Numbered from the stretch's first letter, positions 11,181-23,076 are shown. The stretch is DNA of 64,000 bases from DATBJJ01 sp963750915 (GCA_963750915.1 CAVVSF010000002.1:62001-126000); one strand, 5' to 3'. Made by a program: numbers and translations. The notes: generated from the letters alone by a model not told the origin.

Positions 11181-11325
11181 CACCTCCGGTCGAGTCGGTT
11201 CCGGATTCATGGCCCGCACGTTGCACTTCGAGTGCAGTGTGGGAAACGCGCGGCACACAACTCACCGCTGAGTTCTGATTGCCGCTAGAGATCTGGAATC
11301 AACTTAGCAATCAGGAGGTATACAC

Positions 11326-11850
11326 GTGTTCAAGAAATATCTGTTCGCAGCCTCGTTCGCGATGGCAGCGTCGGGTGTCGCGATTGGCGCGCAGGCTCCG
11401 GCCGCTCAGGCCCAGGACGCGGCGAAGCCAGCTACCACCATCACCGGCTGCGTCTACAACGAGAAGGATGTGCCCGGCCGTGCGCCGAACGTCGCCGAAA
11501 AAGCAGGCGTCATGGAGGACTACATCCTCGCTGCTGTGAGCGCCGCCCCGGCGGCGGGTTCGCCCACCGGCACCGCGGGTGCGACCGGAACTTCCGGCAT
11601 GGCGAGCAAGTCGATGTACAAGCTCGAGTTCGTCGATGACGAGCAGCTGAAGGCGCTCGTCGGCAAGCGGGTCGAGGTCACTGGCCGGATCGACCGCGAG
11701 GCGGGAGACGCGCCGCGCGCGACCAGCGCGACGCCGCCGACCACCTCGACGGACAAGGCCATCGGCCGCGATCACGTCAACCTCGCCGAGTTCGAGGTGA
11801 CGTCGATCAAGGCAGTCGAGGGCACCTGCCCGGCGAAGCCCGGGCAGTAA
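11326..11850 (+). CDS. Small exported protein of unknown function
   Basis: 174 residues from GTG 11326, with a strong AGGAGG site. A signal peptide (MFKKYLFAASFAMAASGVAIGAQ) is followed by an Ala/Gln stretch, the motif TTITGCVYNEKD, a Gly/Ala/Thr spacer and a region (YKLEFVDDEQLKALVGKRVEVTGRIDRE) that looks like a small beta domain for binding or an OB-like fold. The ITGCV plus GKRVEVTG pairing recurs in exported Acidobacterial proteins of unknown role, as far as I recall. It is a stand-alone gene with its own terminator. I do not recognise a function. Confidence 0.75.
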   Translation: MFKKYLFAASFAMAASGVAIGAQAPAAQAQDAAKPATTITGCVYNEKDVPGRAPNVAEKAGVMEDYILAAVSAAPAAGSPTGTAGATGTSGMASKSMYKLEFVDDEQLKALVGKRVEVTGRIDREAGDAPRATSATPPTTSTDKAIGRDHVNLAEFEVTSIKAVEGTCPAKPGQ

Positions 11851-11895
11851 CGAATCGGTGAAGCGGCTTCGCAAGAAGCCGTCTCGCAATCGATA

Positions 11896-11930
11896 TCGGC
11901 CGGTCACCACGCGGTGGCCGGCCGTTTTTA
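11896..11930 (+). terminator. Rho-independent terminator
   Basis: A GGCCGGTCACC / GGTGGCCGGCC stem with a three-base loop (11898-11923), followed by TTTTTA. It ends the plus-strand secreted-protein transcript. The T-run overlaps the stop codon of the convergent PBP gene. Confidence 0.85.
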
Positions 11931-14169
11931 TTGTTTGAAGCCGGAGCCCGGCTGGGTGCCGGCAATGAACGATTCGGTGATGGCGCCGGGTGCGTCTTCG
12001 GCGGTGGCCGCGCCGGAGGCCCGGTCTACCGCCATGAAGACAATGTTGCCGGGCGCCTCGAACTGCGGCGCGTCCTTCCTCGTCCCGATCCACGCCTTCA
12101 TCACCTCCATCCAGATCGGCACCGCCGCATCCGAGCCGGTACCGCCGGGACCCATCGTGCGCTTCTGATCGAAGCCGATCCAGACCCCGATTGTGATGTC
12201 GGGGTCGAAGCCAATGAACCAGGCATCGGTGTAGTCATCCGTGGTGCCGGTCTTGCCGCCGATTGGCCAGTTGAGCGACGCGACGCGCGCCGCCGTGCCG
12301 CGCTGAACGACACCACGCAGGAGGCTGGTCATGACGTAGGCGGTGTCGGCGCGGATCGCGTCCTTCGGCTCCGGCCGGTTCTCCTCCAGGACGTTGCCTT
12401 CGCGGTCGCTGACCTTGAGCACGGAGTAGGGCCGCATCCTGACGCCCTGATTTGGATACACCGAGTAGGCGCTCGTCATCTCCATCAGGGTCGCTTCCGC
12501 GGCGCCGAGGGCGACGGCCAGATACGGCGGCAGCGGCGATTCGAGTCCCAGCCGCCGCGCGTAGGTGATCACCTGCGCCGGCCCGAGTTGATCCATGACC
12601 CGCACTGCCGGGACGTTGCGCGACTGTTCCAGGGCCCGGCGCAGCGTGATCGGCCCCTCGAACGTGCGGTCGTAGTTGAGCGGCGTGTACGGCGGCTGGC
12701 CGCCGAAGCTGACCGGCGTGTCCATCAGCTGCGTCGTCGGCGTGTAGCCGCTGTCGATCGCCGAGGTGTAGACGAACGGCTTGAAAGCCGAACCGACCTG
12801 GCGATAGGCCTGGGTGGCGCGATTGAACTTGCTGCGATCGAAGCTGAACCCGCCGGTCATGGCCATGACCTGCCCGGTGCGATTGTCGAGCGCGAGGATC
12901 GCGCCCTCGATCTCCGGCGCCTGCTCGAGCGTGCCGGTGGCTTTGCCGTTCTCCACCGCAATCAGCCGCGTCTCGATCAGATCGCCGCGCGACACCAGCT
13001 GCGTCGCCGCCGGCTTGTTGGTCCAGGCATAGCCTTTCTTGTCGATGACGATCTCGAGGCTGCCGGCGCGCAGGCTGATCGACGCGGCGTCCGCGCCGAT
13101 CACCACGGCCGAGACGATCTGGCCGGCACTCATCGGCCGTTCCCAGCGCGGCTGCTTGAAGCTTTCGACCGTGTGGCCCTCGGCGACGATGTTGCGGCGC
13201 GGCTTGCGGAATCCACGCCGCTTGTCGAGCCGCCGCAGGCCGTCGTCGAGCGCGCGGGCGGCAGCCTCCTGCAGCCGCAGATCGAGCGCCGGTCTGAATC
13301 GAGAGGCCGTTCTCGTAGAGCTGTTTCGCGCCGTAGCGGCTCTCGAGCTCGCGCCTGACTTCCTCGAGAAAGTATGGAGCGGCCGACTGCGACTGGCCCG
13401 GCGGATCGGGCCGCGTCACGATCGGCTTCTTTTTGGCTTCCTCGGCCTCCGCCGCGGTGATGAAGCCGACGTCGGCCATTCGTCCCAGCGTGTAATTCCG
13501 CCGCCGCATCGCCGCGTCCCGGTTGACGTACGGGCTCTGCCGGACGTTGCCCTGCAGGATCCCGGCGATCATGGCGGCTTCCTCGAGCGTGACGTCCTTT
13601 GCCGATTTTCCGAAGTAGAGGCGCGCGGCGGCTTCGACGCCGTAAACGCCGTGGCCGAAATACATCTGGTTGCAATACAGCGTGAAGATCTCCCGCTTGG
13701 TGTAGCGCTTCTCGATCTGGATCGCGAGGATCGCCTCGCGGATCTTCCGCTCCCAGGTCTTGTCGTCGGTGAGGAACAGCTTGCGGGCGAGCTGCTGCGT
13801 CAGCGTGCTGGCGCCGTGCAGGCGGCGCTCGATGATGTCCTTGACCAGGGTGACGACGATGCGCGGGATGCTGAGGCCGATGTGCTGGTAGAACTCGTGA
13901 TCCTCGGCGGCGAGGATCGCCTGCTCGAGCCTGGGCGAAATGGCCTCGTAGGGAATGATCTCGCGGCGCTCGATCGCGAACTCGCCGACGACGTCGCCGC
14001 GGGTGCCGTAGACGCGGGAGATCGTGCTTGGCGCGTAGTCGTCGAGGGCGGAGATTTTCGGCAGGTCGTCGTCGTAGGCGAAGAACACGCCGGTGGCGGT
14101 GCCGAGAACTGCCGCGAGCACGAACAGGAGGAAGATGCCGGCGCGGCGGAGGAGGTTCTGATAGTTCAT
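11928..14169 (-). CDS. Class A penicillin-binding protein (bifunctional transglycosylase/transpeptidase), broken frame
   Basis: About 746 residues once a single extra base near 13288-13292 is ignored; QTG-ARSAAA should read QTALDLRLQEAA. After an N-terminal membrane helix, the GT51 domain carries EDHEFYQHIG, GASTLTQQLARKLF and KRYTKREIFTLYCNQ. The transpeptidase domain carries the SxxK serine in GSAFKPFVYT, SRN in EQSRNVPAVRV, and KTGT in GGKTGTTDDYTDAWF. It polymerises and cross-links peptidoglycan in the periplasm. All catalytic motifs are intact on both sides of the break, so the gene is probably functional and the break a sequence error. It is preceded on the minus strand by the FecR/DUF6600 gene. 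Confidence 0.9.
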
Positions 14170-14171
14170 TC

Positions 14172-14218
14172 TCAGGTTCCCGGGACCCCGGGGCACCGGG
14201 GTACCCCGGGAACCCGCG
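14172..14218. repeat. GC-rich palindromic spacer repeat
   Basis: GGTTCCCGGG (14175-14184) and CCCGGGAACC (14205-14214) are perfect inverted arms around alternating CCCC/GGGG blocks that fall in roughly 7-base steps. It fills the gap between two minus-strand genes and may be a diverged member of the heptad-array class. Confidence 0.55.
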
Positions 14219-14227
14219 AGCGTGTTC

Positions 14228-16262
14228 TCAGTCGCCGCCGCGGCTGCGTGCCCGGCCCGTCGTCTGCGCCCCGCCGCTGCTGCGCGAACCGGAGCCCTCG
14301 CCAGCGCGAGAGGGTGGCGCCGACGATCGTTCGGGCGCCCGCGAAGGCTCGGCTGCGCGCGGCGCAGGCGCTGCCGCCGGGCGATCCATTCCCTGGGGAC
14401 GCGACATCCCCGGCGCCTCGCGACGATACGAAGGCGTCCGCTCCGCTGGACTGGACGGCGGCACGGAGGACTCGCGGCGCGGCGCGTAGACGCTGTTGTC
14501 GGGCCGCTCGCCGCGCGGGACGGCTCGCGGATAGCTGCTGACAGGGTCGCTTGCCGGTGACCGCGACGCCGGCGATTCCGCCGTGCCGCGATACTCGCGG
14601 GTGCGGCGGCCGAACGCCGAGAGGTCGGGAGTCGAGGGCTGGACCGGGACGGGCGCGGCCGCAGACGGTGCCGGCGCCGAACGTGGAACGGCCCGGCGTT
14701 CGGCCTGGCTCGGCGCGGCCGATGGTGCGACGTCGGAAACGCGCGAACGGGAGGCGCCGCTTTCGCGCGTCGGTACGGCAGTCGACGGCGCCCGCGACAT
14801 GGCCGGCGCACTCACCTCGCCGGTGCGCGCGCGGGAGGCGGCCCCGGCGCGATCGGGTACCGGCACGCCGGCGTTGCGAGGCACCGCCTGAGGCTGCTCG
14901 CGCCGGCGCGGGGTACCCCGGCCCTTGCAGCGAGCCGCCGCTCGACCGCCGGCTGCGGAACGTCGCGGCCGCGTCGGCTCCTGCGGCAGGCGCCGCGGCG
15001 ACACTGCCGCTGCGCGAGTAGCTGCGGACGGCCGCACTGTTGCCGAACGTGCTCGATCGGCTGACGGCCGTGCGAATCGGCGCTTCCGAACGCGGCACCG
15101 CATAACCACGATAATCCGGCGCCGAGTTGCGGACGACGAACGCGTCTCGCGTGCGCACGTCGAACCGGCTCGCATTGACGACGTTGACGTGGACGTCGCC
15201 GCGGCCGAAGCCGCGGTGCGGCACCACCGTCCACGCGTTCCACGGATTGTAGTACCGCCCGTACCCACCGCGATATCCGAACTGCACAACGGGGTAGTTG
15301 TTCCAGCCGAGGGGGCACCAGCTCACGTAGCCGGGCGCGTAGGCCCAGGAGACGTAGGCGGGGCCCCACGTGCGGCCGGGAATCCAGAACCACGAGCCGG
15401 CCGAGAAGCCCCAGCGGCCGTAGTGATGCGTCGGCCACGCCCACGGGTCGTAGCCAATCCAGGTCCAGCCCCACGGCTTGAGCGTCGTCCATCGGCCGCG
15501 ATAGTAGGGCCGCCAGCCGACGCTGACGCGCGGATACCAGACATAGCCGTAGGTGTCGACGCTGCGCCACGTGCCGTACTCGTTGAACGTCGAGGCGTAT
15601 GGCTGGACCGTTTCGGGGAGATAGTCCGCTGACACGCCGAGGCGCGCGTCGCGCCGCGCTTCGGACCAGCGATCGAAGCTGTCCCATGCCGCCGAGTTGA
15701 ACACGTATGCAGACGAGGGGCGTGCGCCGGTGCGGGCAAACGCACGTTCGCCGGCGCGGATGCTCGTGCGGCCGTCTTCGTTGATCAGGTCAGCCGCGCC
15801 GCGCAGCACGGCGAGCTCGACTTCGCTGCCGTCGCCGACCACGACGCGGTACTCGCCGGCGGTTGCGAGGTCGACCCAGGCGGCCGGCGCGTCGATGCGG
15901 TAGGCGACGCTCCGCGTCGCGCCGACGATGCTGAGGCGAACGCGCCCGTTCAGCAGCCGGATGACCGCATCCGATTGAAAGTCGACGAGGGTATTGGCGT
16001 CGAGATGAAGGGTGCTGCCGTCGCCGTAAAGCACTTCGACGCGGCCGCCCTGGGTGCGAATCCTGTCGCCCGCGAGGAGGGGCATCGACGCCGCGGCGGT
16101 CTCACTCCCTCCGTCGCGTTCGAGGAGGGCGCCGCCATCGACGAACGAGACATGTGCCGGAGGAGCATCCTGGACCTCCTGGGCAGACGCCCACGTCGGC
16201 AGCAGGGAGAGCCCGGCAAAAAGGGCGACGCGAAAGATCAAGGATGCAGCCAGGCGGGGCAT
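14228..16262 (-). CDS. Exported FecR-domain protein with DUF6600-like aromatic region, broken frame
   Basis: About 677 residues. Start 16262 gives a signal peptide (MPRLAASLIFRVALFAGLSLLPTWASAQ). A FecR-like beta domain (about 35-170; GDRIRTQGGRVEVLYGDGSTLHLDANT) is followed by a Trp/Tyr-rich DUF6600-type block (about 210-370) with repeats such as YYRGRWTTLKPWGWTW and SWFWIPGRTWGP. The last third is a Ser/Pro/Arg-rich disordered tail ending ARSRGGD. The two frames join at about 14913-14919 by removing one base next to GTAC. FecR domains usually sense or transmit; here the architecture suggests a cell-surface or periplasmic structural role. Divergent from dnaK. Confidence 0.75.
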
Positions 16263-16337
16263 ATGGACCTCGAACGGCTGGCAAGTGCTGGCAAGGGCAA
16301 GTATATCATTCACTTAGCCGGGGTCAATCGACACTAC

Positions 16338-16366
16338 TTGACATTAACGCGCTAAGATAATATATT
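16338..16366 (+). promoter_or_regulatory. Near-consensus sigma-70 promoter of dnaK
   Basis: TTGACA (16338-16343), a 17-base spacer, TATATT (16361-16366). The spacer holds AACGCGCTAA (16346-16355), which pairs imperfectly with TTAGCGTT (16377-16384), so an operator-like inverted repeat overlaps the -10 box. HspR is encoded in the same cluster. The half site CTTGACA overlapping the -35 is only faintly like the HspR HAIR half-site CTTGAGT. Confidence 0.65.
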
Positions 16367-16453
16367 GTCATCGTTGTTAGCGTTCAGCCTCGCGCCGCCC
16401 ATGAGACGTGGGCCACTACAGCGCTGTGGCGGGAGATGTGAGGAACTCAGGAC

Positions 16454-18373
<1,920 letters not shown>

Positions 18374-18458
18374 TGGCTCAGGGCTCAGGGCTCAGGGCAG
18401 GCCCTGAGCCCCTGAGCCCCTGAGCCCCCTGAGCCTTGAGCCCTGAGCCCTGAGCCTT
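18374..18458. repeat. Inverted heptad array (GGCTCAG / CCCTGAG)
   Basis: Three GGCTCAG units are followed by a short centre and then six or seven units of the complement (CCCTGAG, CCTTGAG and 8-base variants). The arms can fold on each other in RNA. The array fills the whole dnaK-dnaJ gap and ends just before the dnaJ start, so it must be transcribed if the genes are one operon. Confidence 0.85.
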
Positions 18459-18461
18459 TTG

Positions 18462-19559
18462 ATGAACTTCTACCTCCTGTTGGGCGTGATGCCTGACGCG
18501 AGTACGGCGGAGATCAAGCGGGCGTACACGCGCCTGGCGCGGCGGTATCACCCCGGGATCAACCCGGGGGACCGGGCCGCCGAAGCCATGTTTCAGCGGG
18601 TGTCCGAAGCCTACGAGACGTTGAGCGACCCGGGACGGCGGCAGCAGTACGACCGTTCGGGCCCGCCCGGCACCGTCGAGCAGCCGGCCTCGACGTTCAC
18701 GTTCGCGGAGTTCGATTTCTCGATCGCGCGGCAGGGCCCGCAGGCGTCGACGTTCACCGAACTCTTTGCCGAGGTTCTTCATCCGGTCGCGGCCGCGAAC
18801 GACCACCGGCCCGAGGCCGGCAGCGATCTGCACGCGGCAGTGACCGTAACGTTCGCCGATGCAATGAAGGGCGCCGAGCGGCAGGTGATCGTGACGCGCC
18901 AGGTGCCGTGCAGCGCGTGCGGCGCGCGCGGGCACGTGCCGGTCCAGGAAGCGAGGTGCCGGACGTGCCACGGCACGGGCCAGGTCCGCTGGGCGCGGGG
19001 GCACATGGTGCTGTCGAAGGCCTGTGGGACGTGCGCCGGCGCCGGTCGGCAGGCCTCGCTGGCATGCGCCGTCTGCGGCGGCCAGGGGCGGACGGTTCGC
19101 AGTGAGTCGCTGACCGTGCCGGTGCCCGCGGGTGTCGCCGATGGGAGCCGGCTGCGTCTGCGCGGGCTCGGCCACGCCGGGCGTTACGGCGGCCAGGCCG
19201 GCGACCTCTTCGTGGCCGTGCACGTGCAGCCGCACCCGATCTTCCGCCGAGAAGGGGACGACCTCGTCTGCGATCTTCCGGTGGCGGTACACGAGGCAGT
19301 CCTGGGAGCGCGCATCGAAGTGCCCTCGCTCGACGGTTCGATGAAGCTGCGGATCCCGCCGGGTACCCAGGCGGGGCAGCGATTGACGGTGAAAGGCGTA
19401 GGCCTGCCGACGGTGTCCGGGACGCGCGGCGATCTCGTCTTCGACGTCAGGCTGGTACTGCCGCAGGGGCTCGACGAGCGGTCGAAAGAGCTGATGCGCG
19501 AGTTCGGCGAGCGCAACGGCGGCAACGTCCGCGGCGAACAGTGGACGGCGGACGCCTAG
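18462..19559 (+). CDS. dnaJ: DnaJ-type co-chaperone with altered HPD motif
   Basis: About 365 residues. The J domain (MNFYLLLGVMPDASTAEIKRAY...) reads RRYHPGINPGD where the Hsp70-stimulating loop should be HPD, so the catalytic Asp is replaced by Gly. The Gly/Phe linker is short. The zinc region keeps four Cys pairs: CSACGARG, CRTCHGTG, CGTCAGAG and CAVCGGQG. Two C-terminal client-binding beta domains follow (VPAGVADGSRLRLRGLGHAG, LRIPPGTQAGQRLTVKG). Its position between dnaK and hspR fixes it as the DnaK partner by context, but stimulation of ATPase may be impaired or another DnaJ may serve. Confidence 0.88.
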   Translation: MNFYLLLGVMPDASTAEIKRAYTRLARRYHPGINPGDRAAEAMFQRVSEAYETLSDPGRRQQYDRSGPPGTVEQPASTFTFAEFDFSIARQGPQASTFTELFAEVLHPVAAANDHRPEAGSDLHAAVTVTFADAMKGAERQVIVTRQVPCSACGARGHVPVQEARCRTCHGTGQVRWARGHMVLSKACGTCAGAGRQASLACAVCGGQGRTVRSESLTVPVPAGVADGSRLRLRGLGHAGRYGGQAGDLFVAVHVQPHPIFRREGDDLVCDLPVAVHEAVLGARIEVPSLDGSMKLRIPPGTQAGQRLTVKGVGLPTVSGTRGDLVFDVRLVLPQGLDERSKELMREFGERNGGNVRGEQWTADA

Positions 19560-19628
19560 CGGACGATCGGCGCCGGCAGCGGACGACGGATGGTGGAACG
19601 ACGGACGACGGACAGCAGCGGACGATCG
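19560..19628. repeat. Heptad-like array (GGACGAY)
   Basis: GGACGAT, GGACGAC and near copies occur about five times between dnaJ and hspR, with less regular phase than other arrays in the window. The unit keeps the NNNNYGA-type core (ACGA). Confidence 0.6.
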
Positions 19629-19632
19629 ATCT

Positions 19633-20094
<462 letters not shown>

Positions 20095-20172
20095 GCCTCG
20101 CTCGCAACTGAGATACAATCCGCGCGAGAGCCGAGCCCGATTCCGTCAGCGCCTTCAGTTCTAATTTCGACC

Positions 20173-21015
20173 ATGTGCGCCGTCTGCGACGATACCGGTT
20201 GGAAGCCCGTCACGGTCGAAGGCGTGCGGCGCGTTGTCCGCTGCGATTGCTGGCAGAGTGAGCATACCCGCCGCCTGGTCGAGGAAGCCCGCATCCCGCC
20301 GCGCTACCGCCGCTGCGACTTCGACACGTTCCTTGTCTACCGCGAGAACGAGAAGCTCACCAACGCGGTGCTCGCGGTCAAGCGCTTCGCCAACAGCTTT
20401 CCCAACGTCAGCAAGGGCCTCTGCCTCATCGGTCCACACGGGATCGGCAAGACTCACCTCGCCGTCGCGGCGATGCGGACGGTGCTCGCCAACGGCAACC
20501 AGGCGATGTTCTACGAAGTCTCCGATTTGCTGCGCCTGATCCGCAGCACCTACAACCCGGTGACGAAGACCGCCGAGATGCAGATCCTGCAGCCGCTGCT
20601 GACGACGCAGCTGCTGGTCCTCGACGACGTCGGCAAGGAGAAGACCTCCGAGTGGGTCGAGGAGACGATGACCTTCATCGTCAATACGCGCTACAACCAC
20701 CGGTTGACGACCATCTTCACGTCGAATTACGAGGACAATCCCGACGCGGAAGCGCTCGATTCGCTGCGCGTGCGGGTCGGCTCGCGCATGTACTCGCGCA
20801 TCCACGAGATGTGCGACTTCGTCGAGTACGGCGGTGCCGACTACCGCCTGCTGCCGCCCAACGGCAGCGTCGACGACCTGCTGACGATGTGGAAGGTCAC
20901 CGGCGAGCAGCGCAGCCGCCTGCCCAATCGCACCAAGGGCATGGTGCGCGCCCAGCTCAGGAACCCCGGCGGCAAGGCAGACTTGGGGTGGACGGGGGGG
21001 AAGGCGGGGAGTTGA
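20173..21015 (+). CDS. DnaC/IstB-like AAA+ ATPase
   Basis: 280 residues. An N-terminal Cys pair set (CAVCDDTGW and RCDCW) suggests a small zinc site. The AAA+ core has Walker A GPHGIGKTHLAVAAM (about residue 90), Walker B LLVLDDVGKEK and sensor-1 TIFTSNYED. This is the layout of DnaC/DnaI helicase loaders and IstB. No transposase lies beside it, so a helicase-loader role is more likely than an IS21 helper, but this is context only. A TACAAT box (about 20114-20119) may be its -10 element. The C terminus is Gly/Lys-rich. Confidence 0.82.
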   Translation: MCAVCDDTGWKPVTVEGVRRVVRCDCWQSEHTRRLVEEARIPPRYRRCDFDTFLVYRENEKLTNAVLAVKRFANSFPNVSKGLCLIGPHGIGKTHLAVAAMRTVLANGNQAMFYEVSDLLRLIRSTYNPVTKTAEMQILQPLLTTQLLVLDDVGKEKTSEWVEETMTFIVNTRYNHRLTTIFTSNYEDNPDAEALDSLRVRVGSRMYSRIHEMCDFVEYGGADYRLLPPNGSVDDLLTMWKVTGEQRSRLPNRTKGMVRAQLRNPGGKADLGWTGGKAGS

Positions 21016-21204
21016 CTTGAAGATTGAAGATTGAAGACTGAAGATTGCGAATTGAAGATTGCAGACTGCAGATTGGGACTCGTCGATTCCAGATCTGATT
21101 GCGGATTGCTGACAACCCGCAATCCACCGTCACCAATCCCAATCGAAAATCAACAATCAACAATCCGCCCTTCAATCTTCAATCTGCAATCTCCAATCTG
21201 CAAT
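21016..21204. repeat. 27-unit heptad array with inverted arms (ATTGAAG / CTTCAAT)
   Basis: The 189 bases between the DnaC-like gene and hemW divide exactly into 27 seven-base units. The left arm is CTTGAAG, ATTGAAG, ATTGAAG, ACTGAAG, ATTGCGA, ATTGAAG, ATTGCAG, ACTGCAG, ATTGGGA. The centre is diverged. The right arm is CTTCAAT, CTTCAAT, CTGCAAT, CTCCAAT, CTGCAAT. The final unit contains the first two bases of the hemW ATG. Its low GC is very unlike the neighbouring genes. Confidence 0.95.
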
Positions 21205-22322
21205 GTTAGGCCTCTACCTCCACCTCCCTTTCTGCTCCTCCATCTGCAGCTATTGCAACTTCAACCGCGGGCTGTTCGACGCCTCCTTGCAGCGCCGCTA
21301 CGTCGACGCGCTGGAACGCGAGATCCTCGCGTCGGGGCGGGGTGAGCCCGCCGACACGATCTTCTTCGGCGGCGGGACACCGTCGCTTCTCGACCCGCCA
21401 GACGTCGCGCGCCTGATCGATGCCTGCCGGTCTGCGTTCACCCTGGCGGCGGCGACCGAAGTCACGCTCGAAACCAATCCCGAAACCTCGAGCGCCGCCC
21501 GGATGACGGGCTTTCGCGCCGCCGGCGTCAACCGGGTCAGTTTCGGTGTCCAATCCTTCAGGGACGAGGAACTCGTGCGCCTCGGCCGCGTCCACTCGAG
21601 CGCCCGTGCCGTCGACGCCTTCGCCGAGGCGCGCGGGGCGGGGTTCGACAACATCAGCATGGACCTGATGATGTGGCTGCCGCAGCAGTCGCCGGCGCAG
21701 TGGCTGGAGAACGTCGCGCGGATGTCGGAGGTCGGGCCGGACCACGTTTCGCTCTACTTGCTGGAGGTCTATCCGAACTCGCCGCTGCGCGACGAAATGG
21801 CTCGCGCTGGCTGGTCGCTGGCGCCTGACGATGACGCGGCGGAGATGTACGTGGCGGGCCTCGCGGCGTTCGACGCGGCGGGGTACCGCCAGTACCGAGA
21901 TCTCGAACGTTGCCCGGGGCGGTCGCGAGTCGCGCCACAATCTGAAGTACTGGACCGACGGCGAGTGGCTTGGCTTCGGCTGCGGCGCTCATTCGACACG
22001 CGGCGGACGTCGATGGAAGAACGTGTCCTCGACCGCCGATTACATTGCGCGCGTCGCCGCCCGTCAGCCGACGGAGGTCGAGCGTCGCGATATGACCGCG
22101 CGGGAACGCCTGGAGGACGCGCTTTTCACCGGCCTGCGGCTGACGGCTGGCGTCGACATCGAGGCGACGGGCGCGCGCTACGGCGTCGCGGTCTGGGACG
22201 AATTTGGCCCCAGGCTGACGCCCTTCGTCGAGGCGGGTGTGCTCCGGCGCGAAGGCAGCAGGCTCCGGCTGACCCGCGAGGGTATGCTTGTTGCAAACGA
22301 GATCATGCAGGTGTTCGTGTAA
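21203..22322 (+). CDS. hemW: Radical SAM heme chaperone HemW (oxygen-independent coproporphyrinogen oxidase-like), broken frame
   Basis: About 373 residues if the extra C after GTAC at 21895-21896 is ignored; QY-EISN restores the family motif. The radical SAM CX3CX2C cluster is CSSICSYCNF (about residues 11-20). TIFFGGGTPSLL, VTLETNPET and VNRVSFGVQSF are standard, and RHNLKYWTDGEWLGFGCGAHS follows the break. The CNF in place of CDF and the short N terminus fit HemW, which carries heme to targets, better than HemN. The C-terminal winged-helix ends IMQVFV. The ATG overlaps the heptad array directly, with no obvious ribosome site. Confidence 0.88.
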
Positions 22323-22531
22323 CGGACATCCAAGGTGCAAAGAGAGACCGACGTCGGTAAAAAGCGCCATGTCGTGGTCAAGATCGCCACGGCTGACCTC
22401 TAGCCCGCGTCAGGTCTGGTACGGTAGAGTGTCGCCTTTGCATGCCGTGGCCGCCGGGAGCCGTCCGACATCGTGTTCGGCAGTGGTGGTTTCGAGACGA
22501 TCGTGGTTCGAGGGATGAAGGAGGAGTGTGA
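22323..22531. other. Spacer without a convincing gene
   Basis: 209 bases between hemW and the next exported protein. The only coding hint is a 22-codon GTG frame (22335-22403), which I do not accept as a gene. GGAGGAG at its 3' end serves the downstream ATG 22532. Confidence 0.5.
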
Positions 22532-23065
22532 ATGCGTCGCCCCCTGAAGAAAATGATGATCACAACGAGTTGTGCACTTGCGGTCGCGCTCGCCCCGGCA
22601 GCGCTGTTCGCTCAGAATCCGCCGACCGGCCAGCCGCCCGCCACGCCCGCGCAGCAGGCGCCGGCCCCTCCCCAGCCCGCCGGACCCGCGAAGCTGGCGT
22701 TCACGACCGACGCCGGTTTGCTGCTCATCCAGATCAAGCCGGATCAAACGGCCGCCTTCGAGGAGCTCGTCGCCAAGCTCAGCGCCAGCGTCGCTAAGTC
22801 GACCGACGAGACCGTGAAAAAGCAGATGGGCAGCTTCAAGGTCTACAAGTCCTCTGAACCGATGGCCGGCAACGCGCTTTACGTCGTTGTCGTCGATCCC
22901 GCGGTGAAGGATGCCGAGTACCAGCTCTTCGCCGTGCTGCAGAAGGTCCTGACGCCGGAAGAGCTCCGGGACCAGACGGTGATCGACATGTCGAAGCGCG
23001 CCGCTAGCGCCTTCGCCCAGGGGTACAACAAGCTGAACCTGACGCGCGTCGGCGGCGGGATGTAA
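22532..23065 (+). CDS. Exported protein of unknown function
   Basis: 177 residues with a strong GGAGGAG site. The signal peptide (KMMITTSCALAVALAPAALFAQ) is followed by a Pro/Gln-rich linker (about 30-50) and a compact alpha/beta domain of about 125 residues (LAFTTDAGLLLIQIKPDQTAAFEELVAKL ... YVVVVDPAVKDAEYQLFAVLQKVL). The repeated beta-alpha-beta pattern resembles a dimeric ferredoxin-like or ABM fold, but that is a visual impression. Convergent with the beta-barrel gene on the minus strand. Confidence 0.75.
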   Translation: MRRPLKKMMITTSCALAVALAPAALFAQNPPTGQPPATPAQQAPAPPQPAGPAKLAFTTDAGLLLIQIKPDQTAAFEELVAKLSASVAKSTDETVKKQMGSFKVYKSSEPMAGNALYVVVVDPAVKDAEYQLFAVLQKVLTPEELRDQTVIDMSKRAASAFAQGYNKLNLTRVGGGM

Positions 23066-23076
23066 CGACATGGCTG

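Noticed and set aside
11222..11236. TGCACT-TCG-AGTGCA palindrome before the exported protein gene
   Set aside because: A six-pair hairpin with no promoter element around it; too short to call an operator.
16337..16357. HAIR-like HspR site (CTTGACA N7 GCTAAGA)
   Set aside because: Only the first half fits CTTGAGT, and the second half does not match ACTCAAG. Spacing alone is not enough.
20173..21015. IS21 helper IstB
   Set aside because: No IstA transposase or inverted repeats nearby; a helicase-loader type is as likely.
21016..21204. CRISPR array
   Set aside because: Units are seven bases with no spacers of unique sequence and no cas genes.
22335..22403. 22-codon GTG frame after hemW
   Set aside because: No ribosome site, no hydrophobic segment and no neighbour linkage; probably chance.
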